Shown here piece by piece: positions 25,920-35,211 of a DNA stretch of 64,000 bases. The stretch is from Desulfocurvus sp. (GTDB lineage Bacteria > Desulfobacterota > Desulfovibrionia > Desulfovibrionales > Desulfovibrionaceae): the NCBI GenBank assembly GCA_020692325.1, contig JAIMKR010000001.1, positions 52,704-116,703 of the forward strand, written 5' to 3'. The notes beneath the pieces were generated by a model. That model ran no database searches and was not told the origin of the DNA. It saw nothing but the letters and a program-made list of their open reading frames with translations. The position numbers and the translations under genes were made by a program. The stretch's first letter is position 1; every line of letters begins with the position of its first letter.

Positions 25920-27665
25920 TTACGCGTACGTCTCGCGCATGACGCGCAGCAATTCGGCCAAGCGTCTGTCGTAGGTGTGCTCGGCCAAAATGCGCGCACG
26001 AGCCGCGTGGCTCACGCGGTGGCGCAGATCGCCGTCCGCCAGCAGGCGCGCGGTGCATTCCGCCACCTCCTCCGGCCCATCATAGGTCAGCACCTCGCGG
26101 CCGGGTTCGAAGAGCCCGAACAACTGCTCCCGCCGGTCCGTCAGCACGCAGCCGCCGCAGGCCGGCACGTCGAACACGCGCTGGTTCACCGCGCCCTTCA
26201 TCTGTCGGCTGGTGCAATTCAGACTCACGCGGCTCATGGGATAGAAACGCGGCAGATCGGCGTAGTAGTCCAGATTGGGCAGCAGACGCGCGGCCGACGC
26301 GCCGGTGAAGGCCTCACGCCAGCCGGGCACGTCCCCGGCGACGACGGGGGCGAACGGGGCGAGCGCCGTCACGCAGGCCCAGCGATACTGCCGCGTGGCC
26401 TCCCAGGTGACGAGCGACTCGCCGGCCAAACGTTGGGAAAGATCGGGCAATGCGCGCAGCCCGGCCGCGAGCTCCGGCTCGGCCCCGGCGAGATACACGT
26501 CGACCCCGCGTTCCGGCGCGGCCCCGAAACCGCAGGCGACCTCGCGGTAGCGACGCGTCAGCTCCGACAGCGCGGGCACGGCGGCGCACGCGGCCAGACT
26601 GTCCGCCACGGCGCGGATCATGGAATCACCCACAAAGGAGACCTCGGCGCGCCACGCCTCCGGTCCGGCGGTCCGGCCGGGGACAAAAAGTCCGGCGTCG
26701 GTGGCCAGCGGCAGGTAGTGCGTCTCGGGAAAGCCGATGCTCCTGAGGCTGGACACGGTGTCCGCATCCCAGGTGAACAACGTTGTTCCCTCGCGCGCGA
26801 GGCCAGGATAACGCGAGAGGATGAGATGCGGGTTGTCCACAAACCACGAGGCCAGCGGCAGGTGCAAACGCTCCAGCAGTTCCGACAGCCGCCCCTCGCG
26901 GTCCAGGCCGAAGTGGTTCACCGTGAGGATGAAGTCGGGCCGGAACTCCAGCACGCGGCGCAGCAGCTCCTCGATGAACGCCGTGCTGCCCCGGTCGGAC
27001 ACGGGCACCGGCAGCCCGGTCCAGGGCGTTTCCAACCGGGTGAGCGCGTTCTTGATCTCCCGCGTCAGGAAATACGGCCGGTCGAAAAAGAGCACGCGCG
27101 GCTTGGCCGAGGCGAATTTTGGATAGCGCGCGCGCTCCCAGAATCCGGCGGGATCGGCATCAGCCCGCCCGGCCGTGGGGGCGGCGTCCAGGGCGTCGGC
27201 GAGGGCCGCGTAATGGGACGGGTCCACCCGACGGGCGCAGGGGGAAGCGATCACGCAAAGCGGTCCGCCGCCATGCTCCGCGCGCCAGCGAGTCATGGCG
27301 GTCAGCAACTCCGCCCCGGAGAGCGCCGCGTCCGGCCAGAACACGTTCGAATCGGCGGCGAAACGTTCACGCGCGCCCGTCACGTTCCAGACGGCGGCCT
27401 CGCGATCCACCACGGCCACGGGCCCGCGCCGGGCCAGCAGCTCCAGGCAGCGGCCCAGGTTCGGGCCCACAAGCACAGGCAGCGCGCCCGCCGGGACGGA
27501 CGCGGCGAGCCGCTCCTCCCGGGCGCGGCCGTTCCGGCCCCACAGGCTCCAGGTCTTGCCGCCCACGCGCAGACGCAGATCGTCGAGCAGCCCCTCTCCG
27601 ACGACAGCCTCGGCCCAGGTCACACGTCCGGAAAACGACGTGTTCTTGGTCTGTTCACCCGACAT
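25920..27665 (-). CDS. CgeB-like glycosyltransferase family protein
   Basis: 581 residues. The C-terminal half resembles the CgeB/Glyco_trans_1_2 group: [34 protein letters not shown] with the following [12 protein letters not shown]. The middle (about 200-330) looks like the DUF3880-type domain ([32 protein letters not shown]). The N-terminal 170 residues have a nucleotide-fold look. ATG 27665 has GGAGG five nt upstream. It is divergent from another glycosyltransferase gene across 187 nt that contains a 12-bp palindrome. Acceptor unknown; flagellin or surface glycan modification is the usual context. Confidence 0.8.
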   Translation of the reverse strand: MSGEQTKNTSFSGRVTWAEAVVGEGLLDDLRLRVGGKTWSLWGRNGRAREERLAASVPAGALPVLVGPNLGRCLELLARRGPVAVVDREAAVWNVTGARERFAADSNVFWPDAALSGAELLTAMTRWRAEHGGGPLCVIASPCARRVDPSHYAALADALDAAPTAGRADADPAGFWERARYPKFASAKPRVLFFDRPYFLTREIKNALTRLETPWTGLPVPVSDRGSTAFIEELLRRVLEFRPDFILTVNHFGLDREGRLSELLERLHLPLASWFVDNPHLILSRYPGLAREGTTLFTWDADTVSSLRSIGFPETHYLPLATDAGLFVPGRTAGPEAWRAEVSFVGDSMIRAVADSLAACAAVPALSELTRRYREVACGFGAAPERGVDVYLAGAEPELAAGLRALPDLSQRLAGESLVTWEATRQYRWACVTALAPFAPVVAGDVPGWREAFTGASAARLLPNLDYYADLPRFYPMSRVSLNCTSRQMKGAVNQRVFDVPACGGCVLTDRREQLFGLFEPGREVLTYDGPEEVAECTARLLADGDLRHRVSHAARARILAEHTYDRRLAELLRVMRETYA

Positions 27666-27677
27666 GTCCCCCTCCCA

Positions 27678-27689
27678 TTGACGCGTCAA
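27678..27689. promoter_or_regulatory. 12-bp perfect palindrome, candidate operator
   Basis: TTGACGCGTCAA, lying 12 nt upstream of the ATG at 27665 and just before its SD. It is in the divergent intergenic region of two glycosyltransferase genes. Could be a regulator site; no protein can be named. Confidence 0.35.
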
Positions 27690-27852
27690 CCACATGCAAA
27701 GGCTGTGCAAGCCATTTTCCAGAAAACACGCGGCAACGGCGACGCCCCCCTAAAGAAACGTCGCCGGGCGGCCGAAAAGGTCTGCGATTAGGCTGAATTC
27801 CCGGCACACGGAACGTGCCCGCCCAAGACCTCCCAAGGAAGGGGGACTCAGA

Positions 27853-28704
27853 ATGGATAAGTCATCCGACCGGATACGCGTCCTCATCCACAGTCGCAAC
27901 GCCGGCGTGGACATCCTGCGCACGCTGGCGTCGCTTTCCGGCCAAAGCGTCGGATCGCGCCGACTGAACATCGTCATCGCCACCCCCAACCCAATGGCCT
28001 TCGAAACACGCGAGGCGGAGCTGCTGCACGCCGCCCTGGATTTCGGCTCCGTGCGCACGCTGGACGCCGGAGACATGCCCCCCGCGCGCGCCTTCAACCT
28101 GGCCGCGCTGTGCGGCGACGAGCAATGGCTGCTGCCCGTGCGCGTCGGCACGCGGCTGGCTCCAAGATTCATCGCCCGCTGCCTGGAACGGGCCGAGGCC
28201 ATGGGGGCGCAGGCAGTCCACAGCGCCCACACGGCGGGCTCGCCGGGGTGCACGCCGCTCACGCGCATCCGCCCCTTCACGCCGGAACGCCTCTCCCGCT
28301 GCAATCCGGTGGGTCCGGCGGCCCTCGTCCGCCGCGAGGCCTGGGCCGACCTCGGCGGCCTGCGTCCAGGACTGCGGCTGTACGCCTGGGACTTCTGGCT
28401 GCGGCTGACCATGAGCGGACGAGTCATGGTCCGCGCGCCGGAACTGCTGGCGCACGCACGCCCACGGCCGAACCTCCCGGAACGCCAGGAGGGGCAGGCC
28501 AAGGCGCTGCTTGTGGTGGCCACGCCCGGAGCCTTCGAGCCCGACGTGTGCCGCTGGGCGCTGGCGCTTCTGCGTGGCGCGACCTGGGCCCGGCCCTTCG
28601 CCAACGGCTTCATCCCCACGGGACGTGACGTGCGCGACATGTTCGCCGGTCTGGACACCACTCTCGTCCGTGTCTGGCCCGGTCCCATCCGCACCGCCTG
28701 CTGA
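27853..28704 (+). CDS. GT2-like glycosyltransferase domain protein
   Basis: 283 residues. The N-terminus RIRVLIHSRNAGVDILRTLASLSGQ and the later PVGPAALVRREAWADLGGLRPGLRLYAWDFWLRLTMSG match the GT-A family 2 pattern (nucleotide-binding strand and the ED/WD-type acceptor loop). The usual DxD metal motif is replaced by LLPVRVGTRL, so catalytic ability is uncertain. AGGGGG precedes ATG. Divergent from the CgeB-like gene; likely part of the same glycosylation function. Confidence 0.7.
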   Translation: MDKSSDRIRVLIHSRNAGVDILRTLASLSGQSVGSRRLNIVIATPNPMAFETREAELLHAALDFGSVRTLDAGDMPPARAFNLAALCGDEQWLLPVRVGTRLAPRFIARCLERAEAMGAQAVHSAHTAGSPGCTPLTRIRPFTPERLSRCNPVGPAALVRREAWADLGGLRPGLRLYAWDFWLRLTMSGRVMVRAPELLAHARPRPNLPERQEGQAKALLVVATPGAFEPDVCRWALALLRGATWARPFANGFIPTGRDVRDMFAGLDTTLVRVWPGPIRTAC

Positions 28705-28722
28705 TCCGCCCAGGGCCGGGGG

Positions 28723-29304
28723 CTAGCTCTTCTCAAGCCCGCGTTTGAGCTCCCGGCCGGCGTTCCAGCATTTGGCCACCGGCGCGCCCAGCGACCAGTA
28801 ACGCAGACTGGCCATGTCGAAAAGCAGCGGCCGCACGCGGGCGATGTCGATCCTGCCGTCCCCGTCCAACACGGATTCATCGGCATGGGTGGCCACGATC
28901 TCGCCGATGAACACATCGTGCGTCGTGAAATCGACAACGCTGTGCAACCGGCATTCCATGCACACCGGACAGCCCTCGATCATGGGCGCATGCTTGAGTT
29001 CGCCGTAAAAAACCGAAAAAAGCGCGGCCTTGTCGCAGTTTCTTCCGCTCACCAGCCCGACGAAATCCGTCTCCGCCACCATGTCCTGACTGGGGACGCA
29101 CACGCTGAACTCCCGGTTCGCGTGGATGCCCGCCGGACTGTGGTGCTTCTTGTTGATGCCGACGGACACGTACTGCGGCTGTCCGTGGTTCATGATGCCC
29201 ACGTGGGCGATGGCGGAAAAATTCGGTTTGCCGTCCACCGTGACGCCGACGATGGTAGTGAGCGACGGATACATGGCATTGACCGGGCCAAGATTGCGCA
29301 TCAT
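28723..29304 (-). CDS. Flavin reductase-like (FMN-binding) protein
   Basis: 193 residues. FMN-binding split-barrel of the flavoredoxin type: NAMYPSLTTIVGVTVDGKPNFSAIAHVGIMN at the N-terminus and FSVCVPSQDMVAETDFVGLVSGRNCDK in the middle. The C-terminus has HDVFIGEIVATHADESV. The ATG pair at 29304/29301 has AAGGAG six nt upstream. Lies 47 nt behind marR on the same strand and is therefore the likely MarR target. Members transfer electrons from NAD(P)H or ferredoxin to flavin or sulfur species; partner unknown. Confidence 0.85.
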   Translation of the reverse strand: MMRNLGPVNAMYPSLTTIVGVTVDGKPNFSAIAHVGIMNHGQPQYVSVGINKKHHSPAGIHANREFSVCVPSQDMVAETDFVGLVSGRNCDKAALFSVFYGELKHAPMIEGCPVCMECRLHSVVDFTTHDVFIGEIVATHADESVLDGDGRIDIARVRPLLFDMASLRYWSLGAPVAKCWNAGRELKRGLEKS

Positions 29305-29351
29305 GGCGTGCTCCTTGTTTTCGTGTGCGGCGAAAATGTGATGGGGGGGCT

Positions 29352-29792
29352 CTATCCGCCGGTGACCGCGCGGGTCAGCTCGGCGCAGGCCGCGTCCATG
29401 GAGGCGGCGAGCCGATCGGCCTCCGGGCCGAGGATGCCAGCGTAGGCCTTGTGCAGACTTTTCCAGGCCTGTTCCACCCCCTTCAGCCGCGCCAGCCCGG
29501 CCGGCGTGGCGGAAAGACGGGTCGTGCGGCCCTCCGCCTTGCGCACTATGAGTCCCTTGGTCACCAGCAGGTCCAGCAAACGCGACACAGTGGATGGAGC
29601 AAGCGCCAAGCGCTCGGCCAGGGCGCAGGGGCCTATGCCGGGCTCCTCCGCCGCGAGCAGCAGGGTGAAGGCGTGGGACGGCGAAAGTCCCGTGGGACGA
29701 AAGGCCTCCTCGGCCAGCCGGTTGACGGCGCGGGAAAGGGCGCCAGCGGTGAAATACAGGCAACCATGCGCCAGCTCACTGGACTTGGCCAT
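29352..29792 (-). CDS. MarR-family transcriptional regulator
   Basis: 146 residues. Winged-helix layout: GIGPCALAERLALAPSTVSRLLDLLVTKGLI (recognition helix, about residues 52-82) followed by the wing RKAEGRTTRLSATPAGLARL. Helical ends allow dimerisation. GGAGGAG precedes ATG by four nt. A 15-nt inverted repeat and a -10 element lie just upstream, fitting autorepression. Presumably controls itself and the flavin reductase; ligand unknown. Confidence 0.9.
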   Translation of the reverse strand: MAKSSELAHGCLYFTAGALSRAVNRLAEEAFRPTGLSPSHAFTLLLAAEEPGIGPCALAERLALAPSTVSRLLDLLVTKGLIVRKAEGRTTRLSATPAGLARLKGVEQAWKSLHKAYAGILGPEADRLAASMDAACAELTRAVTGG

Positions 29793-29806
29793 GATTCTCC
29801 TCCGCT

Positions 29807-29828
29807 TTTATATTTGTGTGTGCAACAA
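29807..29828 (-). promoter_or_regulatory. marR promoter with candidate operator
   Basis: A -10 hexamer TATAAA on the minus strand (29812-29807) is immediately preceded by TTGTGTGTGCAACAA (29814-29828 on plus), an imperfect inverted repeat with TTGT/ACAA arms. Binding there would cover the spacer and block polymerase. Confidence 0.45.
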
Positions 29829-29861
29829 ACCATACAATCCGACGCCGGTCAAGGTCGCGAC

Positions 29862-29896
29862 AAAAAAGGCCGCCTCCGACGAACGCGGAGGCGGCC
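29862..29896 (-). terminator. Rho-independent terminator after glnS
   Basis: 11-pair stem GGCCGCCTCCG/CGGAGGCGGCC (29868-29878, 29886-29896), seven-nt loop, followed on the minus strand by TTTTTTG. Confidence 0.92.
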
Positions 29897-29930
29897 GATA
29901 AAGGCAAAAGGGATAGCGTCGCGAGGGCTG

Positions 29931-31637
<1,707 letters not shown>

Positions 31638-31761
31638 GCGCGGCATCCTTCGTGTTTGTGCAGATTCGCGGGCGCGGCGGGTGCGCCCCGCAAGCGGATG
31701 AACATAGAGAAATCCGCGCGCGCGGTCAAACACGCCCGGCGACGCGAAGGCGTGGAAGGAA

Positions 31762-32199
31762 TCACCCGGCCGGCAGCAGATGCGCACGCAGCAGCGCCCG
31801 GGAGCACTCGGACTTGATGCGGGCGAGGCACCCGGTCTCGACGGAGTTCGGCCGCTCGGGGGTGGAGAGGTCGTGCACGGAGGCGGTCAGCGTGGTCGCC
31901 AGACCCAAACGCCAGATCTGGGAGGGGTGGTAGTAGCTCACCCCCTGCGAGCTGCGTTTTTTGGGGTTGTTCACCCAGTTGGGGTGGCCGCGCTTCTCTT
32001 CGCGGAAAATGGGCAGCCGCCCCGGGCTGTCGCCGGAGTTGATGGGCAGCCAGCAATACACGCCCTCCCCGGCCTCGATGCAGACGCAGTAGTGCGAGCG
32101 CGTGGAGGGGCTGCCCGTGGAGCAGGCGTCGACGTCGAAAAGATTCGCGTCGAGCATGACCACGCGTCCGGGATAGATTTCCTCGGCGCTCGTCAGCAC
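31762..32199 (-). CDS. Hypothetical protein, possibly small SH3-barrel type
   Basis: 145 residues, not recognised. The N-terminus [24 protein letters not shown] followed by [22 protein letters not shown] has a strand-rich pattern. It is distantly like PemK/MazF-type or other SH3-like barrels (a basic start, then HYCV..., then a strand ending in INS). The second half has [12 protein letters not shown] and a cysteine pair. GTG start with GGAG five nt upstream. Neighbours are glnS downstream and the sigma factor operon upstream; no antitoxin-like gene is adjacent, so a toxin role is not supported. Confidence 0.6.
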   Translation of the reverse strand: MLTSAEEIYPGRVVMLDANLFDVDACSTGSPSTRSHYCVCIEAGEGVYCWLPINSGDSPGRLPIFREEKRGHPNWVNNPKKRSSQGVSYYHPSQIWRLGLATTLTASVHDLSTPERPNSVETGCLARIKSECSRALLRAHLLPAG

Positions 32200-32292
32200 G
32201 GGAACTCCTCCGGCGCAGACAGAAGACGCCCGGATCGATTATCGGACTTGGAGCCGTTCATGGGGGTGACGCTCTCGTTTCCTGGCCGCCGG

Positions 32293-32730
32293 CTAAGGGC
32301 GCGCTCCCGGCGGGGGGCCGGGAGGAAATCCCGGAGGAGGAGGGAAGCCCGGGGGCGGAGGAAAACCCGGAGGAGGAGGCGATCCCTCGCGCCGCAGACG
32401 CTCCATGCGCGCGCGGAACTCCTTGAACTTCACCTGCTGCTGCGGGTCAAGCAGCAACAGCACCCGGGCGTCCGCATCGTCCATGATCTTGGCGAACTGG
32501 GCGTGGACGGACCGATGCACGATCTCGCCCTTCGCCACGGCGTCACGCAATATGGGGAGAATGGCCTTGCGCTGCTCGTCCGTGAGTCCGACCTCACGAT
32601 CGATATTGTCCAGGAAAAACTCCTCGAGCCGCTGGCGGGTATGATGCAGCATCTCCGGAAGATGACGCGCCATGTACAGACGCATTCCGAAGGCGCCGAT
32701 CGCCGCGCCGGCGACGAAAATGACAGCCAC
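32293..32730 (-). CDS. Spy/CpxP-like membrane-anchored protein with Pro-rich tail; 5' end interrupted by amber codon
   Basis: 145 residues from the GTG at 32730. The N-terminal hydrophobic stretch AVIFVAGAAIGAFGMRLYMA, a helical LTDEQRKAILPIL segment with LDPQQQVKFKEF (Spy/CpxP/ZraP-like periplasmic sensor features), and a C-terminus of three PPPPGF repeats are visible. The frame continues upstream to an ATG at 32757, twelve nt after the anti-sigma stop. That longer form (MKSWKA-stop-LLVAVIF) carries TAG at 32739-32737. Either the gene is damaged, restarts at GTG, or the base is a sequencing error. No SD precedes the GTG. Third gene of the sigma factor operon. Confidence 0.65.
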   Translation of the reverse strand: MAVIFVAGAAIGAFGMRLYMARHLPEMLHHTRQRLEEFFLDNIDREVGLTDEQRKAILPILRDAVAKGEIVHRSVHAQFAKIMDDADARVLLLLDPQQQVKFKEFRARMERLRREGSPPPPGFPPPPGFPPPPGFPPGPPPGARP

Positions 32731-32769
32731 AAGCAGCTAGGCTTTCCACGACTTCATCGGTTCGCCATC

Positions 32770-33078
32770 CTACGGCAACATGACCACGAGGCTCGCCGCA
32801 CCGGCGCCATGGGCGGCCAGCGCGAGCAGGGCCTGGCCAAGCACGCGGTCCATGAACTGCGCATAGCCGCACACCACAGTGGCGGCGACGGCGGAGACCG
32901 GGGCGAAACGCCGCGCGGCGACGCCGAACATATCCCAGAAGTCCGCGCCGCGCTCGGCCTTTTGGCGCACGTCGCGCATCACCCGCGCGGTGAAGTCGGG
33001 CGGCATTGCGGCGGTGGACCGCATGCGGCCATGGGCGAACAGCGCCCGTTCGATGTTGTCGAGTTTGCGATCATCCAT
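32770..33078 (-). CDS. Probable anti-sigma factor, single membrane helix
   Basis: 102 residues. The N-terminal half is polar and helical (DDRKLDNIERALFAHGRMRSTAAMPPDFTARVMRDVRQ), resembling the sigma-binding region of short anti-sigma proteins. The C-terminal half is hydrophobic (APVSAVAATVVCGYA, GQALLALAAHGAGAASLVVML) and would anchor it in the membrane. Starts 18 nt after the sigma factor with GGAGG. No zinc motif (HxxxCxxC) is present. Assignment rests mainly on position. Confidence 0.65.
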   Translation of the reverse strand: MDDRKLDNIERALFAHGRMRSTAAMPPDFTARVMRDVRQKAERGADFWDMFGVAARRFAPVSAVAATVVCGYAQFMDRVLGQALLALAAHGAGAASLVVMLP

Positions 33079-33096
33079 GATTGCTCCTCCTCGGGA

Positions 33097-33663
33097 CTAG
33101 TCGAGCACCCTGGCCAGAACGTCGCGCAATTTGCGCCGCGCGCGATGCGCGCGGACCTTCACCTTGGAGACGCTCCAGCCGAGAAATTCAGCCACGTCGC
33201 ACACGGACCGTCCCTCCATGTGCGTCATGGTGAGGACCATACGGTCGTCCGATGAAAGCCGGTCCAACGCCCAGTCCAGGATGCGGCCGGCCTCGCTGCG
33301 CTCGGCCTGCGCCTCCAGCCCGGCGTCGGCTGTGGTGTCGGGAATGCTCTCGACCCACTCGCGCGCGGATTCGCCCAGGGAGCTGAATTCCGTCTCGCGG
33401 CTGCGCGCGCGGCCACGCCAGAAGTCGGCGCAACGCCGCAGCGCGATGCGCGCGAGCCAGTGCTCGAACGGGCTTTCGCCCTTGAACGTTCCCAGCCGCT
33501 CGAATGCGCGCACGAACGTTTCGTGGGCGACCTCGGCGGCCCGGTCCTGCGGCACGTGCCGGGAGGTGATGGCGAGAATCCGCGCGCCGTGTTCCTCCAC
33601 GAGCCGCGCGAAAGCGTTCACATCACCGCCGAGCACTCGGCGCACAATCTCGGCGTCGTTCAT
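33097..33663 (-). CDS. ECF-type RNA polymerase sigma factor
   Basis: 188 residues. Region 2: DVNAFARLVEEHGARILAITSRHVPQDRAAEVAHETFVRAFERLGTF. Region 4: LSSDDRMVLTMTHMEGRSVCDVAEFLGWSVSKVKVRAHRARRKLRDVL. They are separated by a Ser/Glu-rich linker, the sigma-70 region 2/4 layout without regions 1 and 3. First gene of a three-gene set with an anti-sigma and a Spy-like protein, the usual envelope or metal-stress sensing arrangement. Confidence 0.93.
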   Translation of the reverse strand: MNDAEIVRRVLGGDVNAFARLVEEHGARILAITSRHVPQDRAAEVAHETFVRAFERLGTFKGESPFEHWLARIALRRCADFWRGRARSRETEFSSLGESAREWVESIPDTTADAGLEAQAERSEAGRILDWALDRLSSDDRMVLTMTHMEGRSVCDVAEFLGWSVSKVKVRAHRARRKLRDVLARVLD

Positions 33664-33746
33664 TCCTGCTTCTCTGCGCTTTCACGCGCCACATCGCACA
33701 CTGCCCGGACTGCGTCGTCATGTAGCCGCCATCGGGCGCGCCTGTC

Positions 33747-33781
33747 AAAAAAGGGGGGCCGGTTGACCAGGCCGACCCCCC
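33747..33781 (-). terminator. Rho-independent terminator after the EF-hand gene
   Basis: On the minus strand GGGGGGTCGG (33781-33772) pairs with CCGGCCCCCC (33762-33753, one G-U), followed by TTTTTT. Ends the gene at 33807. Confidence 0.85.
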
Positions 33782-33806
33782 GGGAGGGTCCACAGTCGGT
33801 TGAACG

Positions 33807-34880
33807 TCAGGCGCTCAAGGAAACCGACTGTGACGCCTCATCGCCGTCAAAAAGCCCGGCGATGAGATTGTCGACGCTCTGGTACGCGCTGCTCGCCCGC
33901 TGCCGGAGCAGGAAGTCGGACAGCGCGCTCGCAGTCAGGGTCGAGGAGCTCGACCCCGTGTCATCGCTAACTCCAAGCCCCGTGGAGGACGAGGAACCGA
34001 ACATGCCCTCCATGAGCGCATCCATGCTCCGCGAATCCGAGGCCGGGCTCGCGGAGGAGACAGACGAGGTTCCGGAGGCCGAATCGCTCGTCGAACTCGT
34101 TCCGCTCGTCCCCCCTTCACCGGAAACCGACGAAGGGGGCGGAGGAGGCATGACGCCCCCGTTCTCCGCCATCATGCTCTCGCGCTCGCTCTTGAGGCCG
34201 GCGGAGAGTTCGCTTTCGCTCAACGCGCCGTCGCCGTCGGAGTCGAGGTCAGAGAGCTGCGAGGACGAGACGCCGAGTTCCGAGGCGGAAAGCACGCCGT
34301 CACCATCCGTGTCCTTCATCTTCATGATGGTCTCGGCCATTTCCTCGTCCATCTTGGAGAACATGGCCGAAACGTTGCTCAGCAGCGCGCTGGACGCATT
34401 GCTCAACAGCGAGCTCACGTTGCTGGTCACCGTGGTCGCGCTGGAACTCGACGCGCTCACCGCCGAGGCGTCCGAACCGCTGGAATCGCTGAACAGCCCC
34501 TGAATCAGGCCATCCACATCGCCGGAGCCACCATCACTACTTCCAGAGCCAGCGGCGCTCGCCGCCTGCGAGGACGAGGACGTATCGCCCAGCGTCGTTT
34601 GCAACATGCCGAGCTGTCCGTTCTGCGACATCTCGTTCTGCATCTGCGCCTGCATCTTCTCGCGCTTGGCCGCCAGCGCGGTGGCCAGCTCGGTTTCGCT
34701 CAGGCTGCCATCGCCGTCGGCATCGTATTGGGAGATGTCCGACGCCGAAACGGAAAGCTCGTTCGCATCCACGGACCCGCTCGAATCCGTGTCCTTGGCG
34801 GACAGGATGCTCTGCGCGAGCTGCGTGTCCATATTGTTGTATATCGAACTCGTTGAGCTCGATGATGAACTGATCTGCAT
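33807..34880 (-). CDS. Ser-rich EF-hand calcium-binding protein with internal duplication
   Basis: 357 residues. Four EF-hand loops are visible: DTDSSGSVDANE, DADGDGSLSETE, DTDGDGVLSASE and DSDGDGALSESE. They are arranged as two pairs, each followed by a Ser-rich stretch and a short GLF-SSSS-like segment. The N-terminus MQISSSSSSTSS has no signal peptide. Related EF-hand proteins occur as secreted or cell-surface factors in proteobacteria. ATG 34880 has AAGGAG six nt upstream. Monocistronic, with its own terminator. Calcium-dependent folding outside the cell is an inference. Confidence 0.82.
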   Translation of the reverse strand: MQISSSSSSTSSIYNNMDTQLAQSILSAKDTDSSGSVDANELSVSASDISQYDADGDGSLSETELATALAAKREKMQAQMQNEMSQNGQLGMLQTTLGDTSSSSQAASAAGSGSSDGGSGDVDGLIQGLFSDSSGSDASAVSASSSSATTVTSNVSSLLSNASSALLSNVSAMFSKMDEEMAETIMKMKDTDGDGVLSASELGVSSSQLSDLDSDGDGALSESELSAGLKSERESMMAENGGVMPPPPPSSVSGEGGTSGTSSTSDSASGTSSVSSASPASDSRSMDALMEGMFGSSSSTGLGVSDDTGSSSSTLTASALSDFLLRQRASSAYQSVDNLIAGLFDGDEASQSVSLSA

Positions 34881-35211
34881 GAGAAACTCCTTGCCCGCTT
34901 CCTCCACGCCAATAGAGGGAGCGCAAAACACCAGAACGCATTGCCAATCAAACGGTTGCGCTTCGTGGTACGGCACCTGGCCGTCTGCGGATTCAGTTCA
35001 TCGCGTCCCCCCTCGTCTCCCCTCCCGAGGGATACGAAGGAGTACCTTCGCTTATTCAGACGCCACCGCGCGCGAATGGGTTACGATGCGGCGGGGATAT
35101 ATTTCCATCCGGGCCTTCCCCTTGCGGGATGCCCCGCGCCGGTGCTAATGGGAAACGATCCCGTGGCGCGTCCTGCGCGCGGGAGCTGAACATTCAAGAT
35201 GAGGATCACGT
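34881..35211. other. Divergent intergenic region, weak promoter signals only
   Basis: 331 nt between the EF-hand gene and the FAD protein gene. No gene is supported. A possible plus-strand promoter is TTGCGG (35122-35127) with TAATGG at 35146-35151, about 60 nt before the FAD gene; the spacer is 18 nt and the match poor. I see no strong promoter for the EF-hand gene. Confidence 0.4.

Noticed and set aside
31762-32199. Toxin of a toxin-antitoxin pair
   Set aside because: No small antitoxin-like gene is adjacent and the PemK/MazF resemblance is weak.
34900-35000. Sigma-54 promoter near the EF-hand gene
   Set aside because: TGGCA-like and TTGC-like pieces occur but not with the required GG-N10-GC spacing.
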